Of a DNA stretch of 64,000 nt, positions 17,313-26,592 are shown piece by piece. The stretch is from Bacteroidia bacterium (GTDB lineage: Bacteria; Bacteroidota; Bacteroidia; Bacteroidales; Prolixibacteraceae): positions 19,217 through 83,216 of the forward strand of contig JAPLDT010000013.1 of NCBI GenBank assembly GCA_026391315.1, in the 5' to 3' direction. Below the pieces are notes generated by a model that saw only the letters and a list, made by a program, of their open reading frames with translations, did not search any database and was not told the origin of the DNA. Both the position numbers and the translations under genes were made by a program. Within the stretch, counting starts at the first letter, position 1; each line of letters begins with the position of its first letter.

Positions 17313-18539
17313 ATGAAATTTAGCGATTACATAAGCAGGTTAAAGGGCGACAAGAAGATTTGGATCGTCATCTTTGTGATGTCATTCATCTCCATTCTGG
17401 TGGTCTACAGTTCAACCGGAGCGCTAGCTTTCAGGCGATCCAATGGCAATACCTCCTTTTACATCTTCCGGCAGGTAATCGTTCAGATGATTGGATTCAT
17501 GTTTATCCTGCTGATGCTAAAATTTGTGAGGATTAAAGTTTATAACAAATATGCAAATCTGGCGCTGATGGCGGCCATTGGTTTTATATTGCTGGGAATA
17601 TTGATCGGAAGGGGCTCCGGTCGTACCATACCCCTGGGATTTTTCAGTTTTCAACCTGCAGAGTTGGCCAAGGTGGCAGTCATCATGTGGGTGGCAAGAA
17701 TACTTTCCAGCACAGGGGAGAGTGATGAGTCAAGAAGAAAGTCGTTTTTTAAAATTCTTCTCGTTATGGGCCTGTTGGCGCTCCTACTGCTTAAGGTGAA
17801 TTTTTCTTCAGCAGTTCTGTTAATGGCGACCGCCTTTATCATGATGTTCGTCGCGCAGATGCCTATGAGATATCTTGCAGGGACCATGTTGATTGGGTTG
17901 ATTTTGGCTGTGTCATTGTTCTTGGTGCGCAAGCAATTGCCGGAGATCATTTACAAAGGAACAAGGGTTGAGACGGTATTCAACCGGGTTGACCGGTATA
18001 TCAGCGGATCAGATCCCAAACAGGACGAGGGTCTGACACAGGATGAATTTGCCAAAATCGCCATATACAACGGCGGTTTTTTCGGTGTGGGTGTTGGCAA
18101 AGGGGATATCAGCAACAGGATGAGCGCTGCATACAACGATTTTGTTTTCGCGATCATTGTCGAAGAGTACGGTCTGTTCTTTGCCGCATTCATTGTTTTG
18201 CTCTACCTGATCATTCTTACGAGGGGATTGATGATTATCAAAGCCTGCAAACGGACCTTCCCGCTCTACCTTGCCACCGGGGCTGTTACCATGCTCATGA
18301 TGCAGGCGCTTGTAAACATGGGCGTCTCCTCAGGGGCCATTCCGGTTACCGGTCAGCCGCTACCATGGATAAGCTGGGGGGGTACTTCACAAGTCTTTAC
18401 GGCATTTATATTTGGTTTTTTGCTGAGTATCAGCGCTGAAAATCAGGCAGAAATGTTTAAGCAGGATGATGCGTCAGAGTCTGGAGAGGATGATGATTTT
18501 GCGGAAGAAGAAATATTACTGTCAAACATTGAAAATTGA
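17313..18539 (+). CDS. ftsW: Septal peptidoglycan polymerase FtsW
   Basis: FtsW is the SEDS-family glycosyltransferase that polymerises lipid II at the septum together with FtsI. The 408-residue protein has about ten transmembrane segments, starting with IWIVIFVMSFISILVVYSS, and conserved SEDS stretches such as FFSFQPAELAKVAVIMW, GLFGVGVGKG-like FFGVGVGKGD and the C-terminal TGQPLPWISWGGTS. The C-terminal tail is acidic (SESGEDDDFAEEEILL). The end of the gene, around ENIEN and the stop, is AT-rich and repeat-like and is close to the murG start. Confidence 0.95.
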   Translation: MKFSDYISRLKGDKKIWIVIFVMSFISILVVYSSTGALAFRRSNGNTSFYIFRQVIVQMIGFMFILLMLKFVRIKVYNKYANLALMAAIGFILLGILIGRGSGRTIPLGFFSFQPAELAKVAVIMWVARILSSTGESDESRRKSFFKILLVMGLLALLLLKVNFSSAVLLMATAFIMMFVAQMPMRYLAGTMLIGLILAVSLFLVRKQLPEIIYKGTRVETVFNRVDRYISGSDPKQDEGLTQDEFAKIAIYNGGFFGVGVGKGDISNRMSAAYNDFVFAIIVEEYGLFFAAFIVLLYLIILTRGLMIIKACKRTFPLYLATGAVTMLMMQALVNMGVSSGAIPVTGQPLPWISWGGTSQVFTAFIFGFLLSISAENQAEMFKQDDASESGEDDDFAEEEILLSNIEN

Positions 18540-18557
18540 ATTTTGAACCTTGAATAT

Positions 18558-19661
18558 ATGAACAACCATCGTTTTATCATCAGCGGAGGCGGAACAGGGG
18601 GCCACATCTTCCCTGCACTTTCCATTGCTGAAGGATTGAAACAGCGTCTGCCGGATGCGGAGATCCTCTTTGTCGGCGCGTTGGGAAAGATGGAGATGGA
18701 GAAGGTCCCTGCTGCGGGATTCCGGATCGTCGGACTGACGGTTGCCGGCTTCCACCGGGGGGAAATTTGGCGCAACCTGATGTTTGTGCCAAAGCTGATT
18801 ATGTCCTTATGGAAGGCAAGGTCGGTGGTGAAAAAATTCAGGCCGGATTGTGCGATCGGCGTTGGCGGTTATGCCAGTGGTCCGATCCTGAAAGTTGCCG
18901 CACAAATGGGTATTCCAACACTCTTGCAGGAGCAGAACTCCTATGCTGGTGTTACCAACAAGATTCTGGGTAAAAAGGCAACCAAAATATGCGTGGCCTA
19001 TCCAAATATGGAACGATTTTTCCCAAAAGAGAAGATCGTTTTCACAGGTAATCCAATCCGGAAAGGGTTGGAGGGTATCGCCGAAAAGAGGGAAGAAGCT
19101 TATAAATTTTTCGGACTGGAACGCGGGAAACCCGTCATTTTGGTAATAGGAGGAAGTTTGGGAGCCCGCACCCTGAACAATGGCATTCGTGCCAAACTCG
19201 ATCTGATTCGCTCCTCCGGAGTGCAGTTTCTATGGCAAACGGGCAAAATCTATTACCAGGATATGAAAGCTGAGCTGGATAACAACCCTACCGGAAATCT
19301 CCATCTTTTGGAATTCATCCAACGAATGGACCTGGCTTTTGCGGCAGCGGATCTGGTTATTTCGAGGGCAGGAGCTGGTACCATCAGCGAACTTTGTGTT
19401 CTGGGAATGCCTTCCATACTTGTGCCTTCGCCCAATGTAGCTGAGGATCACCAGACAGCCAATGCCCGGGCGCTTGCCGATCGGGGTGCAGCTCTGCTCA
19501 TCAAAGACGCAGAAGTCGGGGAAAAGCTGGTGGAAGAGGCGCTCAAACTGGTCAATGACGAACAACGGCTGAGTGAATTCTCAGTAAAAATGAGGGAGAT
19601 GGGAACGCCCAATGCGACAAAAGATATTGTGGAGGTAATACTTTCTTTAATTGACAATTGA
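18558..19661 (+). CDS. murG: N-acetylglucosaminyltransferase MurG
   Basis: MurG converts lipid I to lipid II by adding GlcNAc on the inner face of the cytoplasmic membrane. The protein has the glycine-rich loop FIISGGGTGGHIFPALSIAEGL, the LLQEQNSYAGVTNKIL region, and the nucleotide-sugar site SRAGAGTISEL followed by VPSPNVAEDHQ. I start at ATG 18558, which puts the conserved GGGTGGH loop near the N-terminus; a TTG at 18543 would add five residues. The last codons LIDN and TGA lie in an AATTGACAATTG-type tract. Confidence 0.95.
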   Translation: MNNHRFIISGGGTGGHIFPALSIAEGLKQRLPDAEILFVGALGKMEMEKVPAAGFRIVGLTVAGFHRGEIWRNLMFVPKLIMSLWKARSVVKKFRPDCAIGVGGYASGPILKVAAQMGIPTLLQEQNSYAGVTNKILGKKATKICVAYPNMERFFPKEKIVFTGNPIRKGLEGIAEKREEAYKFFGLERGKPVILVIGGSLGARTLNNGIRAKLDLIRSSGVQFLWQTGKIYYQDMKAELDNNPTGNLHLLEFIQRMDLAFAAADLVISRAGAGTISELCVLGMPSILVPSPNVAEDHQTANARALADRGAALLIKDAEVGEKLVEEALKLVNDEQRLSEFSVKMREMGTPNATKDIVEVILSLIDN

Positions 19662-19663
19662 TA

Positions 19664-21052
19664 ATGGTTGAGACCGAAAAAATAAAATATGTTTACCTGT
19701 TGGGGATCGGCGGGATCGGTATGAGCGCCCTTGCCCGCTATTTCAAGTTTGCTGGCAAAAGGGTATCAGGGTACGACAAGACCCCTTCTCCTCTGACCGA
19801 TGAGTTGATTGCGGAGGGAATTCCTGTCCATTTCAACGAGGATCTGACGATTTCGCCAAAGCTGGAAGAGCGCGAAGATACCCTGGTCATTTTTACCCCT
19901 GCCGTACCTGAACATTTTGGCGAGTTGAAATGGCTGCAGACGAACAATTTTACCATAGCCAAAAGATCGGAAGTGCTTGGATCTCTCAGTCGCAACAAAA
20001 GTTGCATCGCGGTAGCAGGCACCCATGGGAAAACATCCGTTACCACGATGACTGCCTACCTGCTCAAGGAGTCGCATGTGGACTGCATCGCCTTCATGGG
20101 CGGACTTTCCAGAAACTATGGCACCAATCTGCTGCTTCCGGCCAACGACAGCAAGATGATGGTTGCCGAGGCCGATGAGTTCGACCGCTCTTTTCTGAGG
20201 CTCTTCCCCGAAATGGCCGTCATCACCTGGATGGATCCCGATCACCTCGATATTTATGGAACTGCCGGTCATCTGGTGGAGGCTTTTGCCACTTTTACCG
20301 GTCAGATCAGGGAAGGTGGCGTGTTGCTATACCGCAAAGGAGTAGCCATTGATCGTAACTGGAACAGAAAAATTCGCTATTTTACCTATTCCGTTTCGGA
20401 GGAGGCCGATTTCAAGGCAGAGAATATCACGGTAACAGAGGGAGCCTATCGTTTCGACCTGCGTTCCCCTTTTGGTGCGATCAGTGGAATCACGCTTCAT
20501 TATCCCGGACTGATGAATGTGGAAAATATGACGGCAGCGATGGCGCTGGCTTTGCTGAACGGAGTGACCAAAGAGGAAATACTTGCTTCCGTGCCCAATT
20601 ACAAAGGGGTCGAGCGGCGTTTCGACATCCGGTACAAAAGTGCGACCAATGTCTACATCGACGACTACGGGCACCATCCAAGGGAGCTGGAGGCAACCAT
20701 ACGTTCCGTTCGCCACCTCTATCCCGGCAGGAAAATAACTGGAATCTTTCAGCCACACCTCTTTACCCGTACCCGGGATTTTGTGGATGGCTTTGCCGAA
20801 AGCCTCGATTTGCTCGATGAGGCGCTTGTGATGGAGATCTATCCGGCAAGGGAAGAACCAATACCCGGAGTGGATGCCGGAATGATCCTGGATAAAATGA
20901 AACTGAAATCAAAAAGAAGATGCTCTGCAGCTGATTTTACTGCAATTCTTGATGATTATCAATTAGATATTTTGCTTACCTTGGGAGCAGGTGATATAGA
21001 TCGCCTGGTCAATCCCATCGTTAAATACCTGAAGGAGAAAAATAATGATTAA
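19664..21052 (+). CDS. murC: UDP-N-acetylmuramate:L-alanine ligase MurC
   Basis: MurC adds the first L-alanine of the stem peptide. The protein opens with a Rossmann loop (YLLGIGGIGMSALARYF), has the ATP loop VAGTHGKTSVTTMTAYLL and the motif DDYGHHPRELEATI typical of MurC, followed by FQPHLFTRTRDF. ATG 19664 is preferred over TTG 19658; it lies two bases after the murG stop. It overlaps ftsQ by eight bases, so the two are probably translationally coupled. Confidence 0.95.
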   Translation: MVETEKIKYVYLLGIGGIGMSALARYFKFAGKRVSGYDKTPSPLTDELIAEGIPVHFNEDLTISPKLEEREDTLVIFTPAVPEHFGELKWLQTNNFTIAKRSEVLGSLSRNKSCIAVAGTHGKTSVTTMTAYLLKESHVDCIAFMGGLSRNYGTNLLLPANDSKMMVAEADEFDRSFLRLFPEMAVITWMDPDHLDIYGTAGHLVEAFATFTGQIREGGVLLYRKGVAIDRNWNRKIRYFTYSVSEEADFKAENITVTEGAYRFDLRSPFGAISGITLHYPGLMNVENMTAAMALALLNGVTKEEILASVPNYKGVERRFDIRYKSATNVYIDDYGHHPRELEATIRSVRHLYPGRKITGIFQPHLFTRTRDFVDGFAESLDLLDEALVMEIYPAREEPIPGVDAGMILDKMKLKSKRRCSAADFTAILDDYQLDILLTLGAGDIDRLVNPIVKYLKEKNND

Positions 21053-21797
21053 AAAAATTGGCTATCTTCTGGTCTGGTGTATGGTGCTCGGAATGGTATT
21101 CCTCTCGTTGGGATTTTCCATTTTCGAACGCAACAAGATTGTCTGCACCGACGTCAGGGTAGAGATAACCGATTCGACGGAAAATCAATTTTTAAGTAGC
21201 CGGGAGGTCAGGTCGTGGGTATTGAACCGCTATCCGAACATCCTGAAAAGGAACCTCGATTACATCGATCTTAGAAGCATCGAAGAGGGGTTGCGAAAAA
21301 TTAAGGCAGTAGAGGAGGTAAAGGTATTTACCTCGATTGTTGGCAGAGGCAAACCGGGTGAAGGATCTGTTGTTGTGAGGATCCGGCAGCGTGATCCACA
21401 GTTCAGGGTCGATCAGCCCGGACGTGATTACTACATGGACAAGCTGGGCAAAAGCATCGACTGGACGCCGAATTATACCCCCAGGGTGATGATGGTTTCC
21501 GGTGTTATTGCTTATGAATATGCCCGCAAAAGGCTTCTTCCGCTGATTACCTATATTCAGGAAGATCCTTTTCTGAACGCCCAGATCGATCAGATCCATG
21601 TGGGTGGAAATGGAAATTTGACGATGGTTCCCAGGATTGGGAATCAGCTTATTTATTTTGGACCGCCTGAGGATTATCAGGTAAAATTGAGAAATTTGAA
21701 AGCGCTATACAAGGAAGGTTTTAAAAACGGGGGATGGACATTGTATAAATCGATCAATCTGTCGTATAAAAATCTTGTAATCTGTTTAAAAAAATAG
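21045..21797 (+). CDS. ftsQ: Division protein FtsQ/DivIB
   Basis: A 250-residue bitopic membrane protein with one transmembrane segment near the N-terminus (GYLLVWCMVLGMVFLSLGFSIF) and a periplasmic part. The segment LSSREVRSWVLNRYPNILKRNLDYIDLRSIEEGLRKIKAVEEVKVF looks like the POTRA/beta region, and RIRQRDPQFRVDQ...YYMDKLGKSI matches the FtsQ domain. It bridges cytoplasmic and periplasmic divisome parts. Sequence is divergent from E. coli, but location between murC and ftsA fixes the call. Confidence 0.88.
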   Translation: MIKKIGYLLVWCMVLGMVFLSLGFSIFERNKIVCTDVRVEITDSTENQFLSSREVRSWVLNRYPNILKRNLDYIDLRSIEEGLRKIKAVEEVKVFTSIVGRGKPGEGSVVVRIRQRDPQFRVDQPGRDYYMDKLGKSIDWTPNYTPRVMMVSGVIAYEYARKRLLPLITYIQEDPFLNAQIDQIHVGGNGNLTMVPRIGNQLIYFGPPEDYQVKLRNLKALYKEGFKNGGWTLYKSINLSYKNLVICLKK

Positions 21798-21802
21798 AAG
21801 AG

Positions 21803-23077
21803 ATGAGCCAGACCAGGGAATTAGCAGCCGCTATTGACATCGGCACAAGCCACACCAGAGCAATTCTGGGGCGGTTTACATCAGACAATAAGCTTGATGT
21901 ATTGGCATTCAGTGAAGTGGTTACGCAGGGAGTGCGAAACGGGGTGGTGGTAAACATTGATGATGCCGCCGATTCCATTCGCAAAGCAGTCTCCGTTCTT
22001 GAGCGGGCTACCAACCTGAAGGTGAAGAAGCTGTATGCAGGGATCTCGGGACAAAAAATCGGGAACCGGCCTTACCAGGGGATTGTGAAAGGCATGTCGG
22101 ACGAGGCAAGACGTCATGCGGTGCAACCGGGCGAAAAGATATACCATCTCGTACCAACGGAGTACATGGTCGATGGTGAGCGCGAAATCAACAAACCGGT
22201 CGGTATTGCGGGACGGCGGATTGATGCCACCTTCAACATCATCCTTGCCTCCGACAATTACGAGAAGAACCTGACAAGGGCCATCGAAAAGGCAGGGTTT
22301 GAACTGGCTCTGGTCTTCATCAATCCGTTTGTGCAGGGAACTGCCTGCCTTTCACAGGATGAGAAAGAGGCCGGTGTAGTACTGCTTGATATGGGCGCCG
22401 GCACAACCGGTATTTCCCTCTATTACGAAAATAAATTACGGCTTGCCCTGGAGCTGCCTTTCGGCGGAAACGTGATCTCCAACGATATCAAGGAGGGTTG
22501 CAACATCATTCCGCGGCATGCGGAAATGGTGAAGGTCAATTGCGGATTCGCCATGACCGAACTCGCCCCTGAAAACAAAGTGGCGCAGATTCCGGAAGTA
22601 GAGGGATGGCCAGGGAAAGAGATCTCCTTCAAAAGCCTTGCGGGGATTATTCAGGCCAGGGTGGAGGAGATCATGGAGTGGGTGAATTTCCAGCTCGAAT
22701 CATCCGGGTACGTGGACAAACTGGGCGCAGGCATTGTACTCACAGGGAAAGGAGCAGGACTGAACGGCCTCGATAAGGTGGTGAGTTACATGACCGGATT
22801 GGATGTACGATATGGAAAGCCAATCGTGGCCATGAAAGAGCAGCTGTTTAACGAGCAGCTTGCCACTCCAGCATCCGCTAACCTTCTTGGTATTCTTATT
22901 CACGGTCTGATTAACTCAAGAAACTTAAAATATCCGGCAGGGATGGTCGATCCAATTGTCCAGGAAGAGGCGCCGAAAGCAGAACCTGTCAAACGCAAAA
23001 CCAGAGGCTTTTCTGACCTGGTCGGCAAATTCAAAGATGGTTTCGACAACCTGTTTGAGGAGCCGGATCATAAATAA
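21803..23077 (+). CDS. ftsA: Division protein FtsA
   Basis: FtsA is an actin-like ATPase that anchors FtsZ filaments to the membrane. The 424-residue protein shows AAIDIGTSHTRAILG at the N-terminus, the SHS2-type 1C region, the phosphate loop LLDMGAGTTGISLYYENKL and GIVLTGKGAGLNGLDKVV. The C-terminal basic-amphipathic segment GFSDLVGKFKDGFDNLFEE is a good candidate for the membrane-targeting helix. Two ftsZ genes follow, raising the question of which one it binds. Confidence 0.95.
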   Translation: MSQTRELAAAIDIGTSHTRAILGRFTSDNKLDVLAFSEVVTQGVRNGVVVNIDDAADSIRKAVSVLERATNLKVKKLYAGISGQKIGNRPYQGIVKGMSDEARRHAVQPGEKIYHLVPTEYMVDGEREINKPVGIAGRRIDATFNIILASDNYEKNLTRAIEKAGFELALVFINPFVQGTACLSQDEKEAGVVLLDMGAGTTGISLYYENKLRLALELPFGGNVISNDIKEGCNIIPRHAEMVKVNCGFAMTELAPENKVAQIPEVEGWPGKEISFKSLAGIIQARVEEIMEWVNFQLESSGYVDKLGAGIVLTGKGAGLNGLDKVVSYMTGLDVRYGKPIVAMKEQLFNEQLATPASANLLGILIHGLINSRNLKYPAGMVDPIVQEEAPKAEPVKRKTRGFSDLVGKFKDGFDNLFEEPDHK

Positions 23078-23088
23078 AAATAAATGAC

Positions 23089-24402
23089 ATGGAAAATATA
23101 TCTGACGATCTGTTGACATTTGGTTTCAAGAATGAGTACAACTCCATTATCAAAGTGATTGGCGTTGGCGGCGGTGGCAGTAATGCCGTCAACCACATGT
23201 TTCGGAACGGAATAGCAGGCGTTGATTTTGTCATATGCAACACCGACTCACAGGCCCTGGCCAATAGTTCAGTACCTGTAAAGATCCAACTTGGCGTAAC
23301 CCTCACCGAAGGCCGGGGAGCCGGAAACGCTCCGAAAAAGGGAGAACAGGCGGCCATTGAAAACCTGGGTGAGGTGAGGCAAATCCTGGAGGCAGGGACC
23401 AAAATGGTCTTTATCACCGCCGGAATGGGTGGTGGAACCGGAACCGGCGCAGCACCTATTATTGCCCAATTGGCGAGAGACATGGATATTCTGACTATCG
23501 CGGTCGTGACCATGCCCTCCAAAAAGGAAGGGAAACTTAGGTACGATCAGGCGATGGAGGGCATTCTGAAACTCGATCGTTACGTCGATTGTATGCTGGT
23601 GATCAGCAACGAGAATTTGCACAAAGTATATGGTGAACTGCCTGCACGCGAGGCATTTGCCAAGGCTGATGATATCGTTTGCACCGCAGTGAAGGGATGT
23701 GCGGAGATCATTACCCTCCATGGCAACATCAACATCGACTTTGCAGATGTGAACACGGTGATGCGCGACAGCGGCGTCTTTATCATGGGAACCGGGTTGG
23801 CCGAAGGGTCTAACCGCGCTTTTCTGGCCGTTGAGGATGCGCTGCAGTCGCCATTGCTCGACAGCAACAACATTTATGGAACCGGGAACATCCTGCTGAA
23901 CATCATCTCAGGAGAAGAGGAGGTTCGGATGGGTGAGATTGGTCAGATCATCGACTACCTGCAACAGGCTGCGGGCGACAATGCCAACATCATCTGGGGT
24001 AACGGATACGATCCTTCTCTTGGAAACAAGATCAGTGTAACCATCATCGCCACAGGATTTGAACATGATCCAAACCCGATCAGAAACACTCCCCCTGCTA
24101 CCGAGAAGGTTGCTCTTGAAAATAATGCCTTCGTGGTAACAGACGAAGTTCCGAAGGTAAACGAAACTGCTTCCGAGCCAGAAGCGCTGGAGTTGATGGG
24201 CATCTCTGTGACGGATGAATATTTCTCTCCTGAAGATGAGCCGGTGGCAGAGCCTGCCAAACCGGTAACGCAGGTAACGGAAAATAGGGCAGGAAAGCAG
24301 GTAGGGAAAACCGGAAAGAGAACAGAACGTGAATCTATATCGAAATGGTTTAACCAACAGTTTGGCGGACTATTTTCGGACGAGGATGAGGAGGTAAAAT
24401 AG
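23089..24402 (+). CDS. ftsZ: Tubulin-like GTPase FtsZ, first copy (divergent C-terminus)
   Basis: A complete 437-residue FtsZ. The GTP-binding signature AGMGGGTGTGAAP, the N-terminal VIGVGGGGSNAVNHM, and the T7-loop residues in NIDFADVNTVM are all present, so it should bind and hydrolyse GTP. The globular part is clearly related to the next gene but differs throughout. The tail is different: it has an acidic linker and ends in SKWFNQQFGGLFSDEDEEVK instead of the conserved NNSFLHDKAD-like end of the second copy. It may therefore use a different FtsA/ZipA-type contact or act as a regulator or co-polymer. The second copy begins 24 bases after its stop. Confidence 0.93.
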   Translation: MENISDDLLTFGFKNEYNSIIKVIGVGGGGSNAVNHMFRNGIAGVDFVICNTDSQALANSSVPVKIQLGVTLTEGRGAGNAPKKGEQAAIENLGEVRQILEAGTKMVFITAGMGGGTGTGAAPIIAQLARDMDILTIAVVTMPSKKEGKLRYDQAMEGILKLDRYVDCMLVISNENLHKVYGELPAREAFAKADDIVCTAVKGCAEIITLHGNINIDFADVNTVMRDSGVFIMGTGLAEGSNRAFLAVEDALQSPLLDSNNIYGTGNILLNIISGEEEVRMGEIGQIIDYLQQAAGDNANIIWGNGYDPSLGNKISVTIIATGFEHDPNPIRNTPPATEKVALENNAFVVTDEVPKVNETASEPEALELMGISVTDEYFSPEDEPVAEPAKPVTQVTENRAGKQVGKTGKRTERESISKWFNQQFGGLFSDEDEEVK

Positions 24403-24426
24403 ATAAAAACGAATAAATTACATATT

Positions 24427-25839
24427 ATGAAAGATCTCATAGACTTCGATTTACCAACGGCTTCAGAAAACATCATCAAGGTGATTGGGGTTGGCGGGGG
24501 CGGCAGCAACGCTGTCAACCACATGTACCGTCAGGGAATCAAGGATGTTGATTTTGCCATCTGCAACACAGATGTTCAGCACCTGCTCAAGAGTCCGGTA
24601 CCCGTTAAGGTCCAGCTTGGTTCTGCGCTGACCGAGGGACGGGGTGCTGGGAATAAACCCACTGTCGGTTGCGCATCGGCCAATGAAAACATCGAAGAGA
24701 TCGAGGCGATTTTCACGGGAAATACCAAGATGGTCTTTATCACCGCCGGGATGGGAGGAGGTACAGGTACAGGCGCCGCACCGGTTATCGCAGAAGTGGC
24801 ACGTACCAACAAGATTCTCACCATTGGTATTGTGACGCTCCCCTTCCGCAACGAAGGAAAACTTCGCATCCAGCAGGCCATCGAAGGAATCCGGCAGATG
24901 GAGGGACATGTGGACTCACTGCTCATCATCAACAACGAGAGAATCCGTGAGATTTACGGGGATTTTCCTATCTCCCAGGCCTTTGCCAAAGCCGATGACG
25001 TGCTGGCAACTGCGGCAAGAGGCATCGCCGATATCATTACAAGTACCGGATTCATCAATGTCGACTTTGAAGATGTTCGTACGGTAATGCAAAATTCAGG
25101 GGTAGCCATCATGGGATCCGCCACCTTCAGCGGTGAGGACCGTGCACGCAAAGCTGCTGAAGGAGCCCTCAACTCTCCGCTGCTCAACAACAACGATATC
25201 CGTGGCGCCCGGAATATTCTGGTCAACATTACCTCAGGCGAGACCAAGGAGGTCACCATGGACGAGGTAAACCTGGTCAACGAATATGTTCAGGAGATGG
25301 CCGGAAACAATGCGGACCTTATCCACGGAATCGCAGTAGACCCGACTCTTGGGGATGCCCTGACCGTTACTGTTGTTGCCACTGGATTTAAAAGCAGTTC
25401 AATTCCGGAATTCCGGACCGGTATCGCGGATGAGAAGGTTAGGGTCTCAATCGATGGTGATGCCACGGACAGCAATCACCATTCATCAAAATCGGAAACT
25501 TTCTTCGCAGGAGAAGTGACCGGCGGACATGAATGGACGGACGATCCGCAGGAGTCGGTCATCAACCGGCTCTATCCCAAGAGGATGATCGATCCATTTT
25601 CCGGAGCCCCGGAAGTCGTCAAGAAAGTGATGCACGTCGATTTCTACAACCAGACGGAAGAGTACATCAACGAGCTGACAAAAATTCCGGCCTTCGAACG
25701 ACGCAGGATGAAACAACACAAGCCCGGAAATATTACCGACAATGGCAAGTCCATGTCGCGCTATTCCATCACCAACAATCCGGAAGACGGCCTTAAACTG
25801 AGGAAGAACAACTCATTTTTGCACGATAAAGCTGACTAA
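24427..25839 (+). CDS. ftsZ: Tubulin-like GTPase FtsZ, second copy (canonical Bacteroidota tail)
   Basis: A 470-residue FtsZ with AGMGGGTGTGAAP, VIGVGGGGSNAVNHM and NVDFEDVRTVMQNSGVAIMGS. The linker region ends with LTKIPAFERRRM and LKLRKNNSFLHDKAD, which resembles the conserved C-terminal peptide of Bacteroidota FtsZ, so I take this copy as the canonical Z-ring protein. The stop codon coincides with the beginning of a TGTGAAAATTGG-type repeat. It ends the + strand dcw cluster. Confidence 0.95.
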   Translation: MKDLIDFDLPTASENIIKVIGVGGGGSNAVNHMYRQGIKDVDFAICNTDVQHLLKSPVPVKVQLGSALTEGRGAGNKPTVGCASANENIEEIEAIFTGNTKMVFITAGMGGGTGTGAAPVIAEVARTNKILTIGIVTLPFRNEGKLRIQQAIEGIRQMEGHVDSLLIINNERIREIYGDFPISQAFAKADDVLATAARGIADIITSTGFINVDFEDVRTVMQNSGVAIMGSATFSGEDRARKAAEGALNSPLLNNNDIRGARNILVNITSGETKEVTMDEVNLVNEYVQEMAGNNADLIHGIAVDPTLGDALTVTVVATGFKSSSIPEFRTGIADEKVRVSIDGDATDSNHHSSKSETFFAGEVTGGHEWTDDPQESVINRLYPKRMIDPFSGAPEVVKKVMHVDFYNQTEEYINELTKIPAFERRRMKQHKPGNITDNGKSMSRYSITNNPEDGLKLRKNNSFLHDKAD

Positions 25840-26035
25840 GGGAATGTGAAAATTGGAAAATGTGAAAATGTGGAAATTGCACCGGTCCCTGAGCGTAGCC
25901 GAAGGGGGAAATTGGGAAATGTGAAAATGTGAAAATCGCACCGGTCCCTGAGCGAAGTCGAAGGGGGAATTCTAAGGACTATTGATATAAGATTTGTTCT
26001 ATAACTCATAATTCATAACTTATAACTTTCAACTG
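25840..26035 (+). repeat. Spacer of TGTGAAAATG, GGTCCCTGAGC and AACTCATA repeats
   Basis: Between ftsZ and the YqeY gene lie TGTGAAAATG-type units (25846-25880 and 25917-25935), two GGTCCCTGAGC-type elements (25882-25907 and 25941-25966) arranged as a direct repeat of the whole block, and an AACTCATA-type array (26001-26032) six bases before the YqeY start. Confidence 0.75.
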
Positions 26036-26037
26036 AA

Positions 26038-26487
26038 ATGTCAATATTCGATCAAGTAAACGACGACATCCGTGCAGCCATGCTGGCACGTGATAAAGAG
26101 CGGCTCGAGGCTGTCAGAAACATCAAGAAGGTGCTACTGGAGGCCAAAACTGCCAAAAGTGGGGCAGCGGATCTTTCCGACGAGGATGCCATCCGTGCAA
26201 TATCGAAACTCGCCAAACAGGGACGCGATTCTGCCGAAATCTATTTTCAGCAGAAGCGGGCTGATCTGGCCGACTTTGAAATGGCCCAGGTAAAAGTTTA
26301 CGATGGTTATCTTCCAAAGCAGATGAGTGAGGAGGAACTTACCACTGCGGTTCTGGCAATTATCGCTGGCAGCGGCGCTACCTCCATGAAAGAGATGGGT
26401 AAGGTGATGGGCATTGCCACCAAAGAGTTGGCCGGGAAAGTGGATGGAAAATTGATCTCCGAGTGCGTCAAAAGACTTCTGAGTTAA
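26038..26487 (+). CDS. GatB/YqeY domain protein
   Basis: A 149-residue GatB/YqeY-family protein: SIFDQVNDDIRAAMLARDKERLEAVRNIKKVLLEAK at the N-terminus and a helical tail domain MSEEELTTAVLAIIAGSGATSMKEMGKVMGIATKELAGKVDGKLIS. The C-terminal domain resembles the tRNA-binding tail of GatB, but the cellular role of free YqeY proteins is not established. It follows ftsZ as a common neighbour in Bacteroidota genomes. The start is preceded directly by a repeat array, so the ribosome binding site is not recognisable. Confidence 0.88.
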   Translation: MSIFDQVNDDIRAAMLARDKERLEAVRNIKKVLLEAKTAKSGAADLSDEDAIRAISKLAKQGRDSAEIYFQQKRADLADFEMAQVKVYDGYLPKQMSEEELTTAVLAIIAGSGATSMKEMGKVMGIATKELAGKVDGKLISECVKRLLS

Positions 26488-26592
26488 AATTTCTGAACAT
26501 TTTTTTTAATTATTTGTTTAATATTGGTACGTTTGGGCCTTTCGAAACCCTTACCTGCCTTTATTTAATTGTTTTATTTCAAATTTGTGATT

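Noticed and set aside
23089..25839. ftsZ duplication as an assembly artefact
   Set aside because: The two genes differ throughout at base and residue level and have unrelated tails.
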